DNA from: Salinimicrobium sp035607535
Lineage (GTDB): Bacteria > Bacteroidota > Bacteroidia > Flavobacteriales > Flavobacteriaceae
Length of the DNA: 64,000 nt
Assembly (NCBI RefSeq): GCF_035607535.1
Contig: NZ_JAYDZX010000011.1
Span: 62,001-126,000, forward strand
Direction of reading: 5' to 3'
Part shown: positions 17,395 through 26,513 of the stretch, piece by piece
How the letters are laid out: each line of letters starts with the position of its first letter
Position numbering within the stretch: position 1 is the first letter of the stretch
Notes under the pieces: generated by a model
Told to the model about the DNA's origin: nothing
What the model saw: only the letters and a program-made list of their open reading frames with translations
Databases searched by the model: none
Translations under genes and position numbers: made by a program

Positions 17395-17576
17395 TTTTAA
17401 TACTGCAGCCAGGGAACAGAAATTACCACCATTGGAAAACCAGCTATATCCCACTGACTACAAGCACGTTAATCACCTCGCATAAAGGGCTTTAACTAAA
17501 TTGGCATGATTGCTGAATAGTAACTATCCGTAAAGCTTCCCCCCGGCTCTACTTTAACCACAAAAAACCCTCGTAT

Positions 17577-19064
17577 ATGAAGATGAAGAATTTCCCCCTG
17601 CTATTTGCCTTTTTTGCCCTGATATTTACTTCCTGTTCAAAAGATGATGAGGTCCTGGAGCAAAACCTTACCTCCAAAAATCCTGAAGCACCTGTTGACA
17701 ACACAGCACTTGAGGTAGAGGACTTTATTTATTCAGGTATGAACGAGATCTACCTCTATAAAGCAGATGTTTCGGTTCTTGCCAATGATTATTTTGATAC
17801 AGACGATGAGAGATATGATTTTCTTGCGGGATTTACTTCTCCTGAAAATCTTTTTGAAAGCCTTAAATCCAGTAGCGACCGCTTCAGTTTTATGACCGAT
17901 GACTATGAGGCTCTGGAAGATCGTTTTAACGGAATAAGCAGCAGTACCGCCGGAATGGAATTCGGTCTCGGCCGCATTAGTGGTACCGACTATCTTTTCG
18001 GATTTCTAAAATATGTGATCCCTAATACTTCGGCTGCTGAAGCCGGCCTTACCCGTGGAACCGTTTTTACGGAGATCAACGGACAAAAAATGACTCTTAA
18101 TAATCTCGAATCCCTTCTGAACAATAATACCTTTACCATTAATATTGGAAAAGTTGAGGATGGAACTCTGGTTCTTACAGATGAAACTGCAAGCCTTAGC
18201 CAGTCAACTTATACCGAGAATCCTGTTCATGTGGTAAAGACTCTTGACCTGAACGGAAAAAAGGTAGGTTACTTAATGTACAACAGTTTCATTGCTAATT
18301 TCGATGATGAACTTAATCTTGCCTTTGCAGAATTAAAGAGCCAGGGTGTGAGCGAACTGGTATTGGACCTTAGGTATAATGGAGGTGGAAATGTGGAGAC
18401 CGCGATTGACCTTGCCAGCATGATCACCGGCCAGTTCAACGGACAGGTTTTTATGAGGGAGCAGTGGAATGACGAGTACCAGGCATATTTTGAAGCCAAT
18501 GAACCCGAAAGACTTACACAACTTTTCAACAATAAGATAAGAAACGGACAAACCATCAACAGCCTAAACCTTTCGAAGGTGTATGTCCTGACCACAGAAA
18601 GTACAGCCTCGGCCAGTGAACTTATCATAAATGGACTGGAACCTTATATAGATGTAGTGCAGATTGGGGAGCCCACCACCGGTAAATTCCAGGCTTCGGT
18701 TACTTTGTATGACAGTGAAGACTTTACAAAGTCGGGAGTTAACAAGAATCACACCTATGCCTTACAGCCACTCGTATTGAAATCGGCTAACGTTGATGGA
18801 AAGTCAGATTACGTGAACGGACTGTTTCCAGATGTGGAGATCTCAGAAAACATCAATAATCTGGGGACATTGGGTGATCCCGAAGAGCCTTTCCTAAAGG
18901 CTGCTTTAAATCATATGCAGGGAATTACCATAAGTGCAACAACATCTGCACAGCAGAAGGCTAAAGAGAGCAACTTGAAGATCGTTGGAGATGGCGATAT
19001 GTTCCAACCAGATTACCAGAGAATGTACCTGGACAAAGTTCCCGATATTCTCAAAAGAAAATAG
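17577..19064 (+). CDS. S41 family peptidase lipoprotein
   Basis: A 495-residue tail-specific (C-terminal processing) type serine protease anchored as a lipoprotein: the signal FAFFALIFTSC places the lipid on Cys20. An N-terminal helical domain (about residues 45-115) is followed by a PDZ-like region (about 130-210) and the S41 domain (about 220-430). The catalytic Ser sits in STASASE (about residue 345) and the general-base Lys in GEPTTGK (Lys370); LDLRYNGGG marks the strand before the active site. Bacteroidota carry many such lipoproteins; the substrate is unknown. A strong terminator follows 7 bases after the stop. Confidence 0.9.
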   Translation: MKMKNFPLLFAFFALIFTSCSKDDEVLEQNLTSKNPEAPVDNTALEVEDFIYSGMNEIYLYKADVSVLANDYFDTDDERYDFLAGFTSPENLFESLKSSSDRFSFMTDDYEALEDRFNGISSSTAGMEFGLGRISGTDYLFGFLKYVIPNTSAAEAGLTRGTVFTEINGQKMTLNNLESLLNNNTFTINIGKVEDGTLVLTDETASLSQSTYTENPVHVVKTLDLNGKKVGYLMYNSFIANFDDELNLAFAELKSQGVSELVLDLRYNGGGNVETAIDLASMITGQFNGQVFMREQWNDEYQAYFEANEPERLTQLFNNKIRNGQTINSLNLSKVYVLTTESTASASELIINGLEPYIDVVQIGEPTTGKFQASVTLYDSEDFTKSGVNKNHTYALQPLVLKSANVDGKSDYVNGLFPDVEISENINNLGTLGDPEEPFLKAALNHMQGITISATTSAQQKAKESNLKIVGDGDMFQPDYQRMYLDKVPDILKRK

Positions 19065-19070
19065 AAAAAC

Positions 19071-19099
19071 AAAAACCTCTCCCGGCGAGAGGTTTTTTT
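19071..19099 (+). terminator. Rho-independent terminator after S41 peptidase
   Basis: AAAACCTCTC pairs with GAGAGGTTTT over the loop CCGGC and is followed by further T. It lies just past the S41 stop codon. The rest of the gap (19100-19413) contains no gene that I can support. Confidence 0.9.
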
Positions 19100-19413
19100 G
19101 TCCCTACCTGGATTTTTGCGGAGATAGCTCTCTTAAATTCTACATATTCTGTAGAAATTTTCATCAATTCCAATCCTCTGGTTCGATGAACGGCAGAAGA
19201 AAACAGCTTAAATGCAAAGTGAATTTTGAGCTCCAGCCGAGTAGTTGAAAATCCTTACAACCCACACAAACTGTAGGAATTACAGGCTGCCAAAAACTTT
19301 GAAATTTTGATATTTCTTAATTTTTAAGAACAATTTTATAGTATCGGCAAAGGTTGTCCGGAAATTGTGGAATTAAAATTGCCCTTCTTCCTGTAGAACC
19401 AATACCGAACGTT

Positions 19414-19569
19414 ATGAGAACATCAGAAAAGCAAGTTAAAAGAAGAGATTTTTATCAGGCTTATGTTTCGCATATTAACTGGGACTGGCTTTTTTTAAGA
19501 GGACAATTTGTGTTTCTGGCAATCCTGCTTCTCGGTCTGGCTGCATTTCTACTTTGGTTTATTCAGTAA
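19414..19569 (+). CDS. Small membrane protein, 51 residues
   Basis: The protein starts MRTSEKQVKRRDFYQAYVSH, then INWDWLFLRGQ and one membrane helix (about residues 31-50). An in-frame ATG 20 codons upstream exists but would add a segment of unlike composition. It resembles the protein encoded at 19686 (shared K-x-V-x-x-R, Y-x-x-x-I-N-x-D, L-x-x-Q-x-x-F pattern and equal length), which supports both as real genes. The family is unknown to me. Confidence 0.6.
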   Translation: MRTSEKQVKRRDFYQAYVSHINWDWLFLRGQFVFLAILLLGLAAFLLWFIQ

Positions 19570-19685
19570 GAGATCTACTACATTTACTGTAAATTGTTGT
19601 TAAACCACCTATTGAGCAGAAACAAACCTTTTTTCATAACGTCTTTTAAATAAGCTGCCCCCTTTAAAGTAAAAATGAAAAGGCT

Positions 19686-19835
19686 ATGGAAATATATAAA
19701 AGAGTTGGCAAGAGGTATTTGAATAATTATAGAAACTACATTAACCGGGACTCCCGGTTATTGAAGGCACAGCTCCTCTTTGGCCTATTGGGTATGGCAG
19801 GAATTATTCTGTACTATCTCATATTGAGCCAGTAG
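19686..19835 (+). CDS. Small membrane protein, 49 residues, paralogue of 19414 gene
   Basis: Starts MEIYKRVGKRYLNNYRNYIN, then RDSRLLKAQLLF and one membrane helix to the end. The basic amphipathic front followed by one helix matches the neighbour at 19414-19569, apparently a tandem duplication 116 bases apart. Short size and lack of known motifs prevent any functional call; a membrane-peptide role is inferred from the layout only. Confidence 0.6.
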   Translation: MEIYKRVGKRYLNNYRNYINRDSRLLKAQLLFGLLGMAGIILYYLILSQ

Positions 19836-19934
19836 GATCCTTTAAGGTTTCTTCACTGGGTTTAGCCCCTCGAAAAATTCACCCTCGGTTTCATAGTCTT
19901 GTTATTCTCCTATACTTCTTTTGATGTTTAGAAT

Positions 19935-19979
19935 CTCCCGTCGGGGAGGTATTTTATTTGAACAGGTTTCAACCTGTTC
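19935..19979 (+). terminator. Two adjacent hairpins after small membrane protein genes
   Basis: CTCCC/GGGAG (19935-19948) is followed by GTATTTTATTT, and GAACAGGTT/AACCTGTTC (19960-19979) forms a near-perfect palindrome. The first could terminate the small-protein transcript. The remaining bases of the 19836-20140 gap are AT-rich upstream sequence of the fasciclin gene, with TATCTTTA at 20104 as a near match to the -7 consensus. Confidence 0.5.
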
Positions 19980-20140
19980 CCTTTGCCTATCCTTTGTTAT
20001 GAAATTACATACGTTTATGAAACAGAGTTAATTTAAATTCACTTTAAAAGATCATTCTGTTCTAATTTTTTGTTAATTACTTAAACAATAAGGATAACTT
20101 ATTTATCTTTAGACCATTATAACCTTTAACTCTTTTAATT

Positions 20141-20776
20141 ATGAAAAATGTTTTTCTTACCTCATTGAAAAAATTGTCAGTAAACATGTTATTTATGGCA
20201 GCACTCTCTTTGGTTTTCTTCTCCTGTTCAAAGGAAGAAATGAATGAAACTGAACTTAATGCCGGCCTAGAAATCCAGGCAGCAACCAAATCTGATAAAG
20301 CAGCTCCCGCACCGGGTGATATGTCAATTGGTGAATTAGCTGTAGCCGAACCAGAGTTTAGTGAACTTGTAGAGGCCCTTTTATACGTAGATAAAGAATT
20401 GGATACCCAATTGATTGACATGTTCTCAAATGGAAGCGATCAATATACTGTCTTTGCTCCTACAAATGATGCTTTCTATCATCTCTATGATACCTTAGAT
20501 ATTTCAGACAACGATATTTCTAATCTCTCTGCCACTCTAGTACTTGACGTACTTTTCTACCACGTAGTAGAAGGACGTAGAGCAGCTAACAGCGTTGTTC
20601 CCAAAAAGAACTTAAAGCAGATCGAAACTTTGCTGGGAGAATCCTTCTGGATCAACAAAGATCAAGATATAATGGCTATTGGCAATGAGGCCAAAATTGA
20701 AGCAGCAAACATTTCGGCCTCCAACGGGATAATACATGTAATCGACACGGTACTTTTGCCAATTGAACTTGAATAA
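20141..20776 (+). CDS. Fasciclin (FAS1) domain lipoprotein
   Basis: A 211-residue secreted lipoprotein: the signal ends LSLVFFSC with the lipid Cys near residue 29. One FAS1 domain fills residues about 65-210, with the H1 box (QYTVFAPTNDAF), the middle YH motif (VLFYHVV) and the H2 box (NGIIHVIDTVLLP). FAS1 domains act in adhesion and ligand contact at the cell surface. The linker between Cys and domain is low in structure. It stands alone, with a strong terminator 35 bases after its stop. The upstream region is long and AT-rich. Confidence 0.9.
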   Translation: MKNVFLTSLKKLSVNMLFMAALSLVFFSCSKEEMNETELNAGLEIQAATKSDKAAPAPGDMSIGELAVAEPEFSELVEALLYVDKELDTQLIDMFSNGSDQYTVFAPTNDAFYHLYDTLDISDNDISNLSATLVLDVLFYHVVEGRRAANSVVPKKNLKQIETLLGESFWINKDQDIMAIGNEAKIEAANISASNGIIHVIDTVLLPIELE

Positions 20777-20810
20777 TAAGATTTGTAATGCCACCCGGTA
20801 AAGTTCTGCT

Positions 20811-20840
20811 AAAGGCTGTTCTTAGGAACAGCCTTTTTTC
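20811..20840 (+). terminator. Rho-independent terminator after fasciclin gene
   Basis: AAAGGCTGTTC pairs perfectly with GAACAGCCTTT over the loop TTAG, followed by TTT. A textbook structure 35 bases past the fasciclin stop codon. Confidence 0.92.
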
Positions 20841-20945
20841 TTTTTGCCATGTTTAACTCTATTGTTTTAAAAAAACTTTATCCTCCTTTTTACTTGCACA
20901 ACAGAAACTTAAAACAGCTATATTAGCTCCATCATGAATTAGACA

Positions 20946-21740
20946 ATGAAGAAAATTTTTAGTGCCATTTTGCTGACTATCCTGTTAGCGTCCTGCAGTT
21001 CTGAATCCAATTCCCCAAACAAAGAAACTCCTGTAAAATTTGAAGTAGATCTTACCCCTTCATCACTTTCTCCTGATGTAGATGAAACGGCAGTGGTAAG
21101 TTTTGCTACCGATACTCCTTTATCTGAGATTAAGTGGGTGAGAGAAAATAGTAGCAGGGCTTATTCTGCCTTTGATGGAAGAACACTTGAACAGGATATT
21201 CAGCTCTACTTCCAATTTCCATTTCCCGGCACTCAGCCTGTGATCCTGGAATTTAAGGATCTTAACGGCAAGGTCCTTAAAAAGGAACTCACTTTTGAGG
21301 TAATTCCCGGGAATACCGTCCAGATCACCAGGATTGAACTGATAAAATTTTATGACCGGGGAAATGCCTGGGATTCCGAAGCAACCGGTAAAGACCAACT
21401 GGCTGACCTAATTTTTGCTCTGGAAAAAGTACACCAGACAGGATTTGTCAAAAATGAACTGCGTACCGCTATCTGGTTCATTTCAGAAACTCATGAAAAC
21501 GAAAGCAGCCTTAGCTGGGATCTTACACAAGAGGATCTTTATATCAATCCTGTTTATGGATTTGATTTTAGTCTCGGCGATGTCGATGACGACGGGATGA
21601 GCCAGAACTTATTGCTGGACAGGCTTTCGTATAAGGTCGAACTTCGCGATAGGATTGAAGCCCGCCCCGAAACTGTGGAACTCATTGATGAGGCTGTTGA
21701 CCTGCATGTTGTCTTTCATCTTAACTGGCCACAACAATAA
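20946..21740 (+). CDS. Unrecognised lipoprotein (264 residues)
   Basis: The signal MKKIFSAILLTILLASC puts a lipid on Cys17. The first half (about residues 30-120) has the strand pattern of an immunoglobulin/PKD-like module, including a conserved-looking VSFATD and LEFKDLNGKVLKKELTFEV ending. The second half (about 125-264) contains Asp/Glu-rich segments (DVDDDG) that could bind calcium. I do not recognise a named family. It is convergent with the SRPBCC gene, the stop codons being only 19 bases apart, with no obvious terminator between them. Confidence 0.65.
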   Translation: MKKIFSAILLTILLASCSSESNSPNKETPVKFEVDLTPSSLSPDVDETAVVSFATDTPLSEIKWVRENSSRAYSAFDGRTLEQDIQLYFQFPFPGTQPVILEFKDLNGKVLKKELTFEVIPGNTVQITRIELIKFYDRGNAWDSEATGKDQLADLIFALEKVHQTGFVKNELRTAIWFISETHENESSLSWDLTQEDLYINPVYGFDFSLGDVDDDGMSQNLLLDRLSYKVELRDRIEARPETVELIDEAVDLHVVFHLNWPQQ

Positions 21741-21759
21741 GATTTCACAGCCTTTTCTA

Positions 21760-22179
21760 TTAGCCGTGTTGTTCGGCATACTTCCTGAAATTTTCAAGTA
21801 TAGCCTGCCAGCCATCCCGCTGCATTTCCCGGCTGTTCTGTTCTTCAGGATCAAATGTTTCTTCAATAAAAGTAGCATTGTCTACCGCCTTAAAGTAAAT
21901 GCCTACTTCCCTGCCGTCTCCAAGAATATAACGAATAAGTCGGTGAGGCTCTACCTCCTTATACTTTCCGGAGAGATCAAACCCGGCGCTGCCGTCTTTT
22001 GCCTCCATCCTATATTTGAAGGAGCCTTCTTTCCGCAGGTCATTTTCTGCAGCAGGAGTATGCCATTCCGGTGTGGCAAAATTCCACCTTTTGATATGTT
22101 CCGGAGCCGTCCATAGATGCCATACCTTCTCTATTGGAAGCGATACCAGCGTTTCCACCGTAATCTTACCTGTTTTCAT
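21760..22179 (-). CDS. SRPBCC (AHSA1-like) domain protein
   Basis: A 139-residue protein covering a single START/Bet v 1-type fold. It opens with the AHSA1 pattern (ITVETLVSLPIEKVWHLWT, then HIKRWNFA), has a central strand set (FDLSGKYKEVEPHRLIRY) and ends with the long C-terminal helix (QRDGWQAILENFRKY). Such proteins bind hydrophobic ligands or cochaperone clients, and bacterial members are poorly assigned. It stands alone between two unrelated genes; the ATG at 22179 begins at the fold. Confidence 0.85.
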   Translation of the reverse strand: MKTGKITVETLVSLPIEKVWHLWTAPEHIKRWNFATPEWHTPAAENDLRKEGSFKYRMEAKDGSAGFDLSGKYKEVEPHRLIRYILGDGREVGIYFKAVDNATFIEETFDPEEQNSREMQRDGWQAILENFRKYAEQHG

Positions 22180-22311
22180 AGTCTGTCCTTATTCAATTAC
22201 TCAATATCTGCCATCTTAATTGCAGCTGATTAAATTTACAAAAATAGCTCCTTAAAAGATCAACCGGTTTACCTTTTTGACACCTTTTGTAAGAGGCTAT
22301 TTATTCCCGCT

Positions 22312-23226
22312 CTACAGGATATTTGCAAAATGAGTAGAAATGATCCTGCTTTTTTCTTGTTGAATAAAAGAACGGTAAGCCTCGGCAACAGGGGATAATT
22401 TCTTGGATTTGAGCCAAACCAGCTTCCAGGTAGATTTTATGGGAAGACCTTCAATAGGTATGACCTTGAGATCTCCGCTCCTCAATTCCTGTCTTATTCC
22501 TATCACAGGCATTACTGAATATCCCAAACCTGCTATTACGGCCTGCTTAACGGCCTCGTTGGAGGTCAGCTCCAGGCGTTTGTTTACTTTAAGGTTATTC
22601 TTTTTGCAAAAGCCTTCCATAGTTTTTAGAGTTCCCGAACCCTGCTCTCTAAAGATGAGTGGTACACGACCTAAAAAGCTCGTATCCTGAGGCTCTTCAA
22701 AATCTGAATCTTTGGCACCTATGAGGTAGAGTTCATTATCCATCAGGTCGATGTGCTCCACTTTTAAATTTTCGGGAGAAAGGGAAAGTAAGGCAAAATC
22801 TACCTCATTTTTTTCAAGACTTTCCAACACTCGCGCCCGGTTCGTAACGTCAAGCAGCAGTTCAATATCCGGATGCCGCTTTAGAAAATCGGTGAGGAAA
22901 TGTGGCATGACGTATTTTCCCGTAGAAACTACCGTGATGTTTAATTTTCCAATAAGATGTCCCTTGTATGCCGCCGCCCTTGATTTCATAGACTCCGCTT
23001 CCCCCAGGATCCTCCGGGAAACCTCTGCTATTTCCTTTCCAAAATCGGTGATAAACAACCTTCTTCCTATCACCTCCAACAAAGGGATCTCAAACTGCTC
23101 CTGTAAATTCCGGATCTGTATGGATACAGCGGGCTGACTTAGGTGCAGTTCTTCGGCGGCCTTTGTAATACTCAAAGTCTCACAAACTTTTAAGAATACC
23201 TGCAGTTGATGAAAGGTTACATCCAT
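22312..23226 (-). CDS. LysR family transcriptional regulator
   Basis: A 304-residue LysR-type regulator. The winged helix-turn-helix fills residues 1-60 (ITKAAEELHLSQPAVSIQIR), a linker helix follows, and residues about 90-295 form the periplasmic-binding-like effector domain (VVSTGKYVMPHF at its start, GLGYSVMPVIGI near its end). The layout resembles the CysL/CbbR branch, but the effector is not readable. It is divergent from the gene at 23310, the usual place for a LysR target. The 83-base gap is extremely AT-rich (ATATATCATTAAATATAT at about 23238-23256), a plausible LysR binding region. Confidence 0.9.
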   Translation of the reverse strand: MDVTFHQLQVFLKVCETLSITKAAEELHLSQPAVSIQIRNLQEQFEIPLLEVIGRRLFITDFGKEIAEVSRRILGEAESMKSRAAAYKGHLIGKLNITVVSTGKYVMPHFLTDFLKRHPDIELLLDVTNRARVLESLEKNEVDFALLSLSPENLKVEHIDLMDNELYLIGAKDSDFEEPQDTSFLGRVPLIFREQGSGTLKTMEGFCKKNNLKVNKRLELTSNEAVKQAVIAGLGYSVMPVIGIRQELRSGDLKVIPIEGLPIKSTWKLVWLKSKKLSPVAEAYRSFIQQEKSRIISTHFANIL

Positions 23227-23283
23227 AAAAATTTTTAATATATATCATTAAATATATAAATAAAAATTAATCACCCGACTAAT

Positions 23284-23291
23284 TACTTTTG
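23284..23291 (+). promoter_or_regulatory. -7 promoter element (TAnnTTTG)
   Basis: TACTTTTG matches the Bacteroidota -7 consensus exactly and sits 18 bases before the ATG of the gene at 23310. It would drive that gene from the region shared with the divergent LysR gene. Confidence 0.5.
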
Positions 23292-23309
23292 TAGGATGAA
23301 TTCGAAAGC

Positions 23310-23669
23310 ATGAACAATTCCCCTGCAGTGGTTGAAGCACCTGAAACAACATTTGAAAAGCTCCTCGATCTTATTGATCAAGGTGATCCCACTGTTATTC
23401 TTTCCTCCGAAAACACCTTTAACCTTAACGAGCTGTTTAGGCATGAATTCATTTTCATCAACATGGAAAAGCTGGAGCTTACAGAAAAAGGAAGAAAGGC
23501 GAAAGAAGTAGGTGTTCGTTCATTTTTAGATCAGCAGGAACTTCCCGGGCAGCATCAGGTATACACCAGTAAAAAAATAGATAAAGTTGCTTTTTATAAG
23601 CCCTTCCTTAGCATGATCATTTTCTTGTTAACCGGCCTGCTTTCATTTTTGATCTGGATGGTAAGTTAA
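23310..23669 (+). CDS. Unrecognised tail-anchored protein, divergent from LysR gene
   Basis: The 119-residue protein has a soluble front (residues 1-90) and one membrane helix at the very end (about 98-117), so it is probably tail-anchored facing the cytoplasm. The front includes LELTEKGRKAKEVG, reminiscent of the wing of a winged helix, but a full DNA-binding domain is not evident. Position suggests control by the LysR protein. Its stop is 3 bases from the converging LytS-type kinase stop. Family unknown to me. Confidence 0.6.
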   Translation: MNNSPAVVEAPETTFEKLLDLIDQGDPTVILSSENTFNLNELFRHEFIFINMEKLELTEKGRKAKEVGVRSFLDQQELPGQHQVYTSKKIDKVAFYKPFLSMIIFLLTGLLSFLIWMVS

Positions 23670-23672
23670 AAA

Positions 23673-24785
23673 TTATAAGGTTAGGGAATGCGGAGTGGTC
23701 GGGATCCTTACTACTGTTTCTACTCCTGTTCCCTGCCTTTTATTGCGAACCGTAAAGCTGTATTTATTTCCATAAAGATTTGCTAGTCGGGCATTAATAT
23801 TTGCCAATCCTTTTCCTTTTTTCATCAGCTTCTCTTGTTCTTCCTTAAGACCTGCTCCGTCATTAATAACCTCGATGACCAAATCATCTTTGTCTAAGTA
23901 GATCCTGATAATGATTTCCAGATCTACATGTTCATAGGAATAGCCATGTTTTATAGAGTTTTCAAGAATTGGCTGTAGCAACAGAGCAGGAACCTCTTTA
24001 GACAACAAGTTTTCATCGATCTCGCGGGTGATCTTTAAGTGATCGGAAAATCTTACATTGAGAATATTCAGGTAGTATTCGAGCGTTCGCAGCTCTCTTT
24101 CTAAGGGGATCACAGTCTCATCTCCACTATAGAGGATCTCTCTCAAGAAGTCGCTGAGATCTGCAATGGTGTCTTTTGCCTTTTCTTTATCGAGATCGGC
24201 CAGTACTGCAATACTGTTTAGGGTGTTAAACAAGAAATGTGGTTGTAACTGTGAAGACAGCATCTTCATTCTGGTATTGACCAGCTGAGTTTCCAGCTGT
24301 GCCCGGTGTTGCTCGGCTTCCTTTACCTGTCTCACATAATAGTAGGTGTAGATGATAAAGGTCATAGCAAAGTAAATGAGAAAATTGAGGTCTACCACGA
24401 TCATGAACCTGGTAAAGCTTTCTTTTACCTCATACTCCTCTAAAGTCATTATTCCTGTAAGGATGCTGTAGATATCAAAAATGAGTCTTATAATAAATCC
24501 AATGAGCAGAGAAAAGACCACATGAATACTAATGATCTTTACCCAGGAGTAATTCTTATTGAGAAAACGTTTTGTACTAATGGCAATGATGGTCATATAA
24601 AACACCACGATCAACCAGTCGATCAATACATTGTTTACCAGGAAATCATACCAGGGTTCATACTTTCTATCATGGAAAACCGTCCTTAGGTAAGCTGTCT
24701 TTGTAATAAATACAATATTGAAAAGCCCGTAGAAACCGGCAAGTAAAATGATCAGCTTAAGGTCAATGTATTTCTTCAGTTTCAT
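23673..24785 (-). CDS. LytS/YehU-type sensor histidine kinase
   Basis: A 370-residue membrane histidine kinase. Four helices occupy about residues 8-145 without a periplasmic sensor domain, then a short coiled coil leads to the His_kinase domain: QLQPHFLFNTLNSI carries the phospho-acceptor His (about residue 182), and the ATP-binding part has QPILENSIKHG and INDGAGL. This is the family that pairs with LytTR regulators, and the gene directly follows one with a 2-base gap, so they form a two-component operon. The signal is unknown; in Bacteroidota such pairs often respond to envelope or nutrient state. Confidence 0.9.
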   Translation of the reverse strand: MKLKKYIDLKLIILLAGFYGLFNIVFITKTAYLRTVFHDRKYEPWYDFLVNNVLIDWLIVVFYMTIIAISTKRFLNKNYSWVKIISIHVVFSLLIGFIIRLIFDIYSILTGIMTLEEYEVKESFTRFMIVVDLNFLIYFAMTFIIYTYYYVRQVKEAEQHRAQLETQLVNTRMKMLSSQLQPHFLFNTLNSIAVLADLDKEKAKDTIADLSDFLREILYSGDETVIPLERELRTLEYYLNILNVRFSDHLKITREIDENLLSKEVPALLLQPILENSIKHGYSYEHVDLEIIIRIYLDKDDLVIEVINDGAGLKEEQEKLMKKGKGLANINARLANLYGNKYSFTVRNKRQGTGVETVVRIPTTPHSLTL

Positions 24786-24787
24786 GC

Positions 24788-25549
24788 TCAGATCCCCAGT
24801 TTTTCCAAAAATTCTTTCTTGTTCGATTTACTTACATGAAGCAATTTATTGTCCTTCATTCTTGCATCAACTTCAGAGTAGTCTGAATGTACTATCTCCT
24901 TCACATGGTCGAGGTTGACAATCGTAGAGCGGTGTATTCTGAAGAAATTTCCACCCTCCAACTGCTCCTCAAGGTTGTTCAAAGATTCTCTTAAAACGTA
25001 CTTGCCTTCACCGGTATAAATCTCGGCATAATAACCTGAAGCGATGATGTAAAGAATATCCGGCGGATCTACAAGCACGGTTTTATTCCCCTGTTTCACC
25101 GGAATTTTACTCAGCTTCCCCTGTTGGGCCTCCCTGGAAAATATCCTGAACAATTCTTTTATCCTTTGTTCAAAAAGATCATCGGCTTCCGTTTTACTGG
25201 TATTCAATACCCGCTCCACAGTTTTGAAGAACCGCTGGTCCTTAAAAGGCTTCAGTAGAAAATCAAAAGCTTCAACGTCAAAAGCACGAGTGGCGTAGGA
25301 ATCATAGGCAGTAACAAATACAACCACAGGTTTGGGCCTGGTCTCGATCTTTTGCAGGACCTCAAACCCATTCATGTCTTTCATGTTGATATCCAGAAAA
25401 ATGATATCAGGTTTTTCAGTATTGATCCTTTTGATAGCGGTTTGTCCATTGGAGCACTCCCCTATCACTTCTATTTCTGAAACATCTTCCAGAAGGTTTA
25501 AAACCCGCCGGCGCGCCAGTTCCTCGTCATCGATGACAAGTGCCTTCAT
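24788..25549 (-). CDS. LytTR-type response regulator
   Basis: A 253-residue regulator: receiver domain at residues 1-120 (MKALVIDDEELARRR, phospho-acceptor Asp in PDIIFLDINM near residue 55, Lys in LKPF) and a LytTR DNA-binding domain at about 150-250 (FFRIHRSTIVNLDHVKEI). A longer frame begins 20 codons upstream, but MKALVIDDEE is the normal start of the receiver and is chosen. It is the first gene of the operon with the LytS-type kinase. LytTR domains bind paired direct repeats; I did not find a convincing pair immediately upstream. Confidence 0.9.
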   Translation of the reverse strand: MKALVIDDEELARRRVLNLLEDVSEIEVIGECSNGQTAIKRINTEKPDIIFLDINMKDMNGFEVLQKIETRPKPVVVFVTAYDSYATRAFDVEAFDFLLKPFKDQRFFKTVERVLNTSKTEADDLFEQRIKELFRIFSREAQQGKLSKIPVKQGNKTVLVDPPDILYIIASGYYAEIYTGEGKYVLRESLNNLEEQLEGGNFFRIHRSTIVNLDHVKEIVHSDYSEVDARMKDNKLLHVSKSNKKEFLEKLGI

Positions 25550-25667
25550 ACCAGTTGTGATTTGTTCCTCCAATTTAAAGATTTTTAATGTTCCAGCTAT
25601 TCCTGCCAAGTAAAAACCATCAAACGGTAAGGTCGCCTGATGGTATAGGGGTCGAATCCATTTAAGA

Positions 25668-26216
25668 TTAATTGCTCGCCACTTCTGTTCCTCCCAGAGG
25701 AGCCTCCAGGGTAATTCTCTTTCGGTCTTTCCCGTTCTCGAGCTTGATCTTGTAATAGCTCTTACTCAGGATACCCTCATTTCCTTTGGTTACGTGGACA
25801 TTCTTAGTCATGGCCCAGCCTTTATGATCACGGTAGAGCTGACTTCTTAGTTGCTCTGGTAAAACAATATTTTTGAATCTGGAGCTGCTTCTTAAAAGAT
25901 CACCTTCGGCAGTGTATTCGGCTTTTAAAATGCCTTTTCTGCTTACGAAGCTTACTTCATAGAAATCATAATCTTCATGGCCTACAGCATTGATGAAGTT
26001 TTCTATATCGAAATAGGCGTCCATAAAAGCCAGAGGATCTTTTTCAAATTCCCCCGAATAGGACTCCTTTACATTGTAAGAGAAGCTGTTGCCCGATTGC
26101 TTTACATCTTTAGAAAGAGGTGCAAATCCCACCCTGGCTTCCTTAAGTTCGGTAAATTGCTGTGCATGACCTGTTCCGAATACAAGTAGTACGAAATAAA
26201 AGATGAGCGTTTTCAT
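25668..26216 (-). CDS. Unrecognised secreted protein (182 residues)
   Basis: The signal peptide MKTLIFYFVLLVFGTGHAQ is cut after Ala18-Gln19. The mature part (about 163 residues) has alternating strands and a repeated KxxY pattern but no motif I can name; the segment around LKAEYTAEGDLL recalls the beta-hairpin of PepSY-like or DUF-type beta-lactamase-inhibitor-like folds, a weak impression. It lies 118 bases upstream of the LytTR operon on the same strand and could be co-transcribed. Confidence 0.6.
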   Translation of the reverse strand: MKTLIFYFVLLVFGTGHAQQFTELKEARVGFAPLSKDVKQSGNSFSYNVKESYSGEFEKDPLAFMDAYFDIENFINAVGHEDYDFYEVSFVSRKGILKAEYTAEGDLLRSSSRFKNIVLPEQLRSQLYRDHKGWAMTKNVHVTKGNEGILSKSYYKIKLENGKDRKRITLEAPLGGTEVASN

Positions 26217-26513
26217 AGTTCTAAGTTTTAGGATTAATATATCACCAAAACTAAGTCATGAATAGGCCCCTACGGGATGGAATGATGTGAATGGCTCATT
26301 GAGAGTAAGCTTTTGGAACAAACCTGATAAGAGCAGAGTTTTAAAAACAGCAGCACCATAAATTGGGAACCGCTGCAAAAAACAGAAGGTTCAAATGCCT
26401 TTTTTGGATACTCACTGCAAAAACATCCGGAAATAAAGAGGCCGCCTCTCCTACGTACATTCCGATTACCCTACATTCTCGGAAGTGCGACTTAAGAAAC
26501 GGCCTTTCTTTGT
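26217..26513. other. Intergenic gap with weak inverted repeats
   Basis: No gene is seen. The stretch holds TTCAAATGCCTTTTTTGGA at 26390-26408, a variant of the recurring palindrome, and a pair GGCCG/CGGCC flanking a small hairpin (TTCCGA/TCGGAA) that may end the response-regulator transcript. Confidence 0.4.

Noticed and set aside
25630..25660. Sequence GGGGTCGAATCC resembling a tRNA T-arm
   Set aside because: No matching D-arm, anticodon arm or acceptor stem can be folded around it; no tRNA supported.
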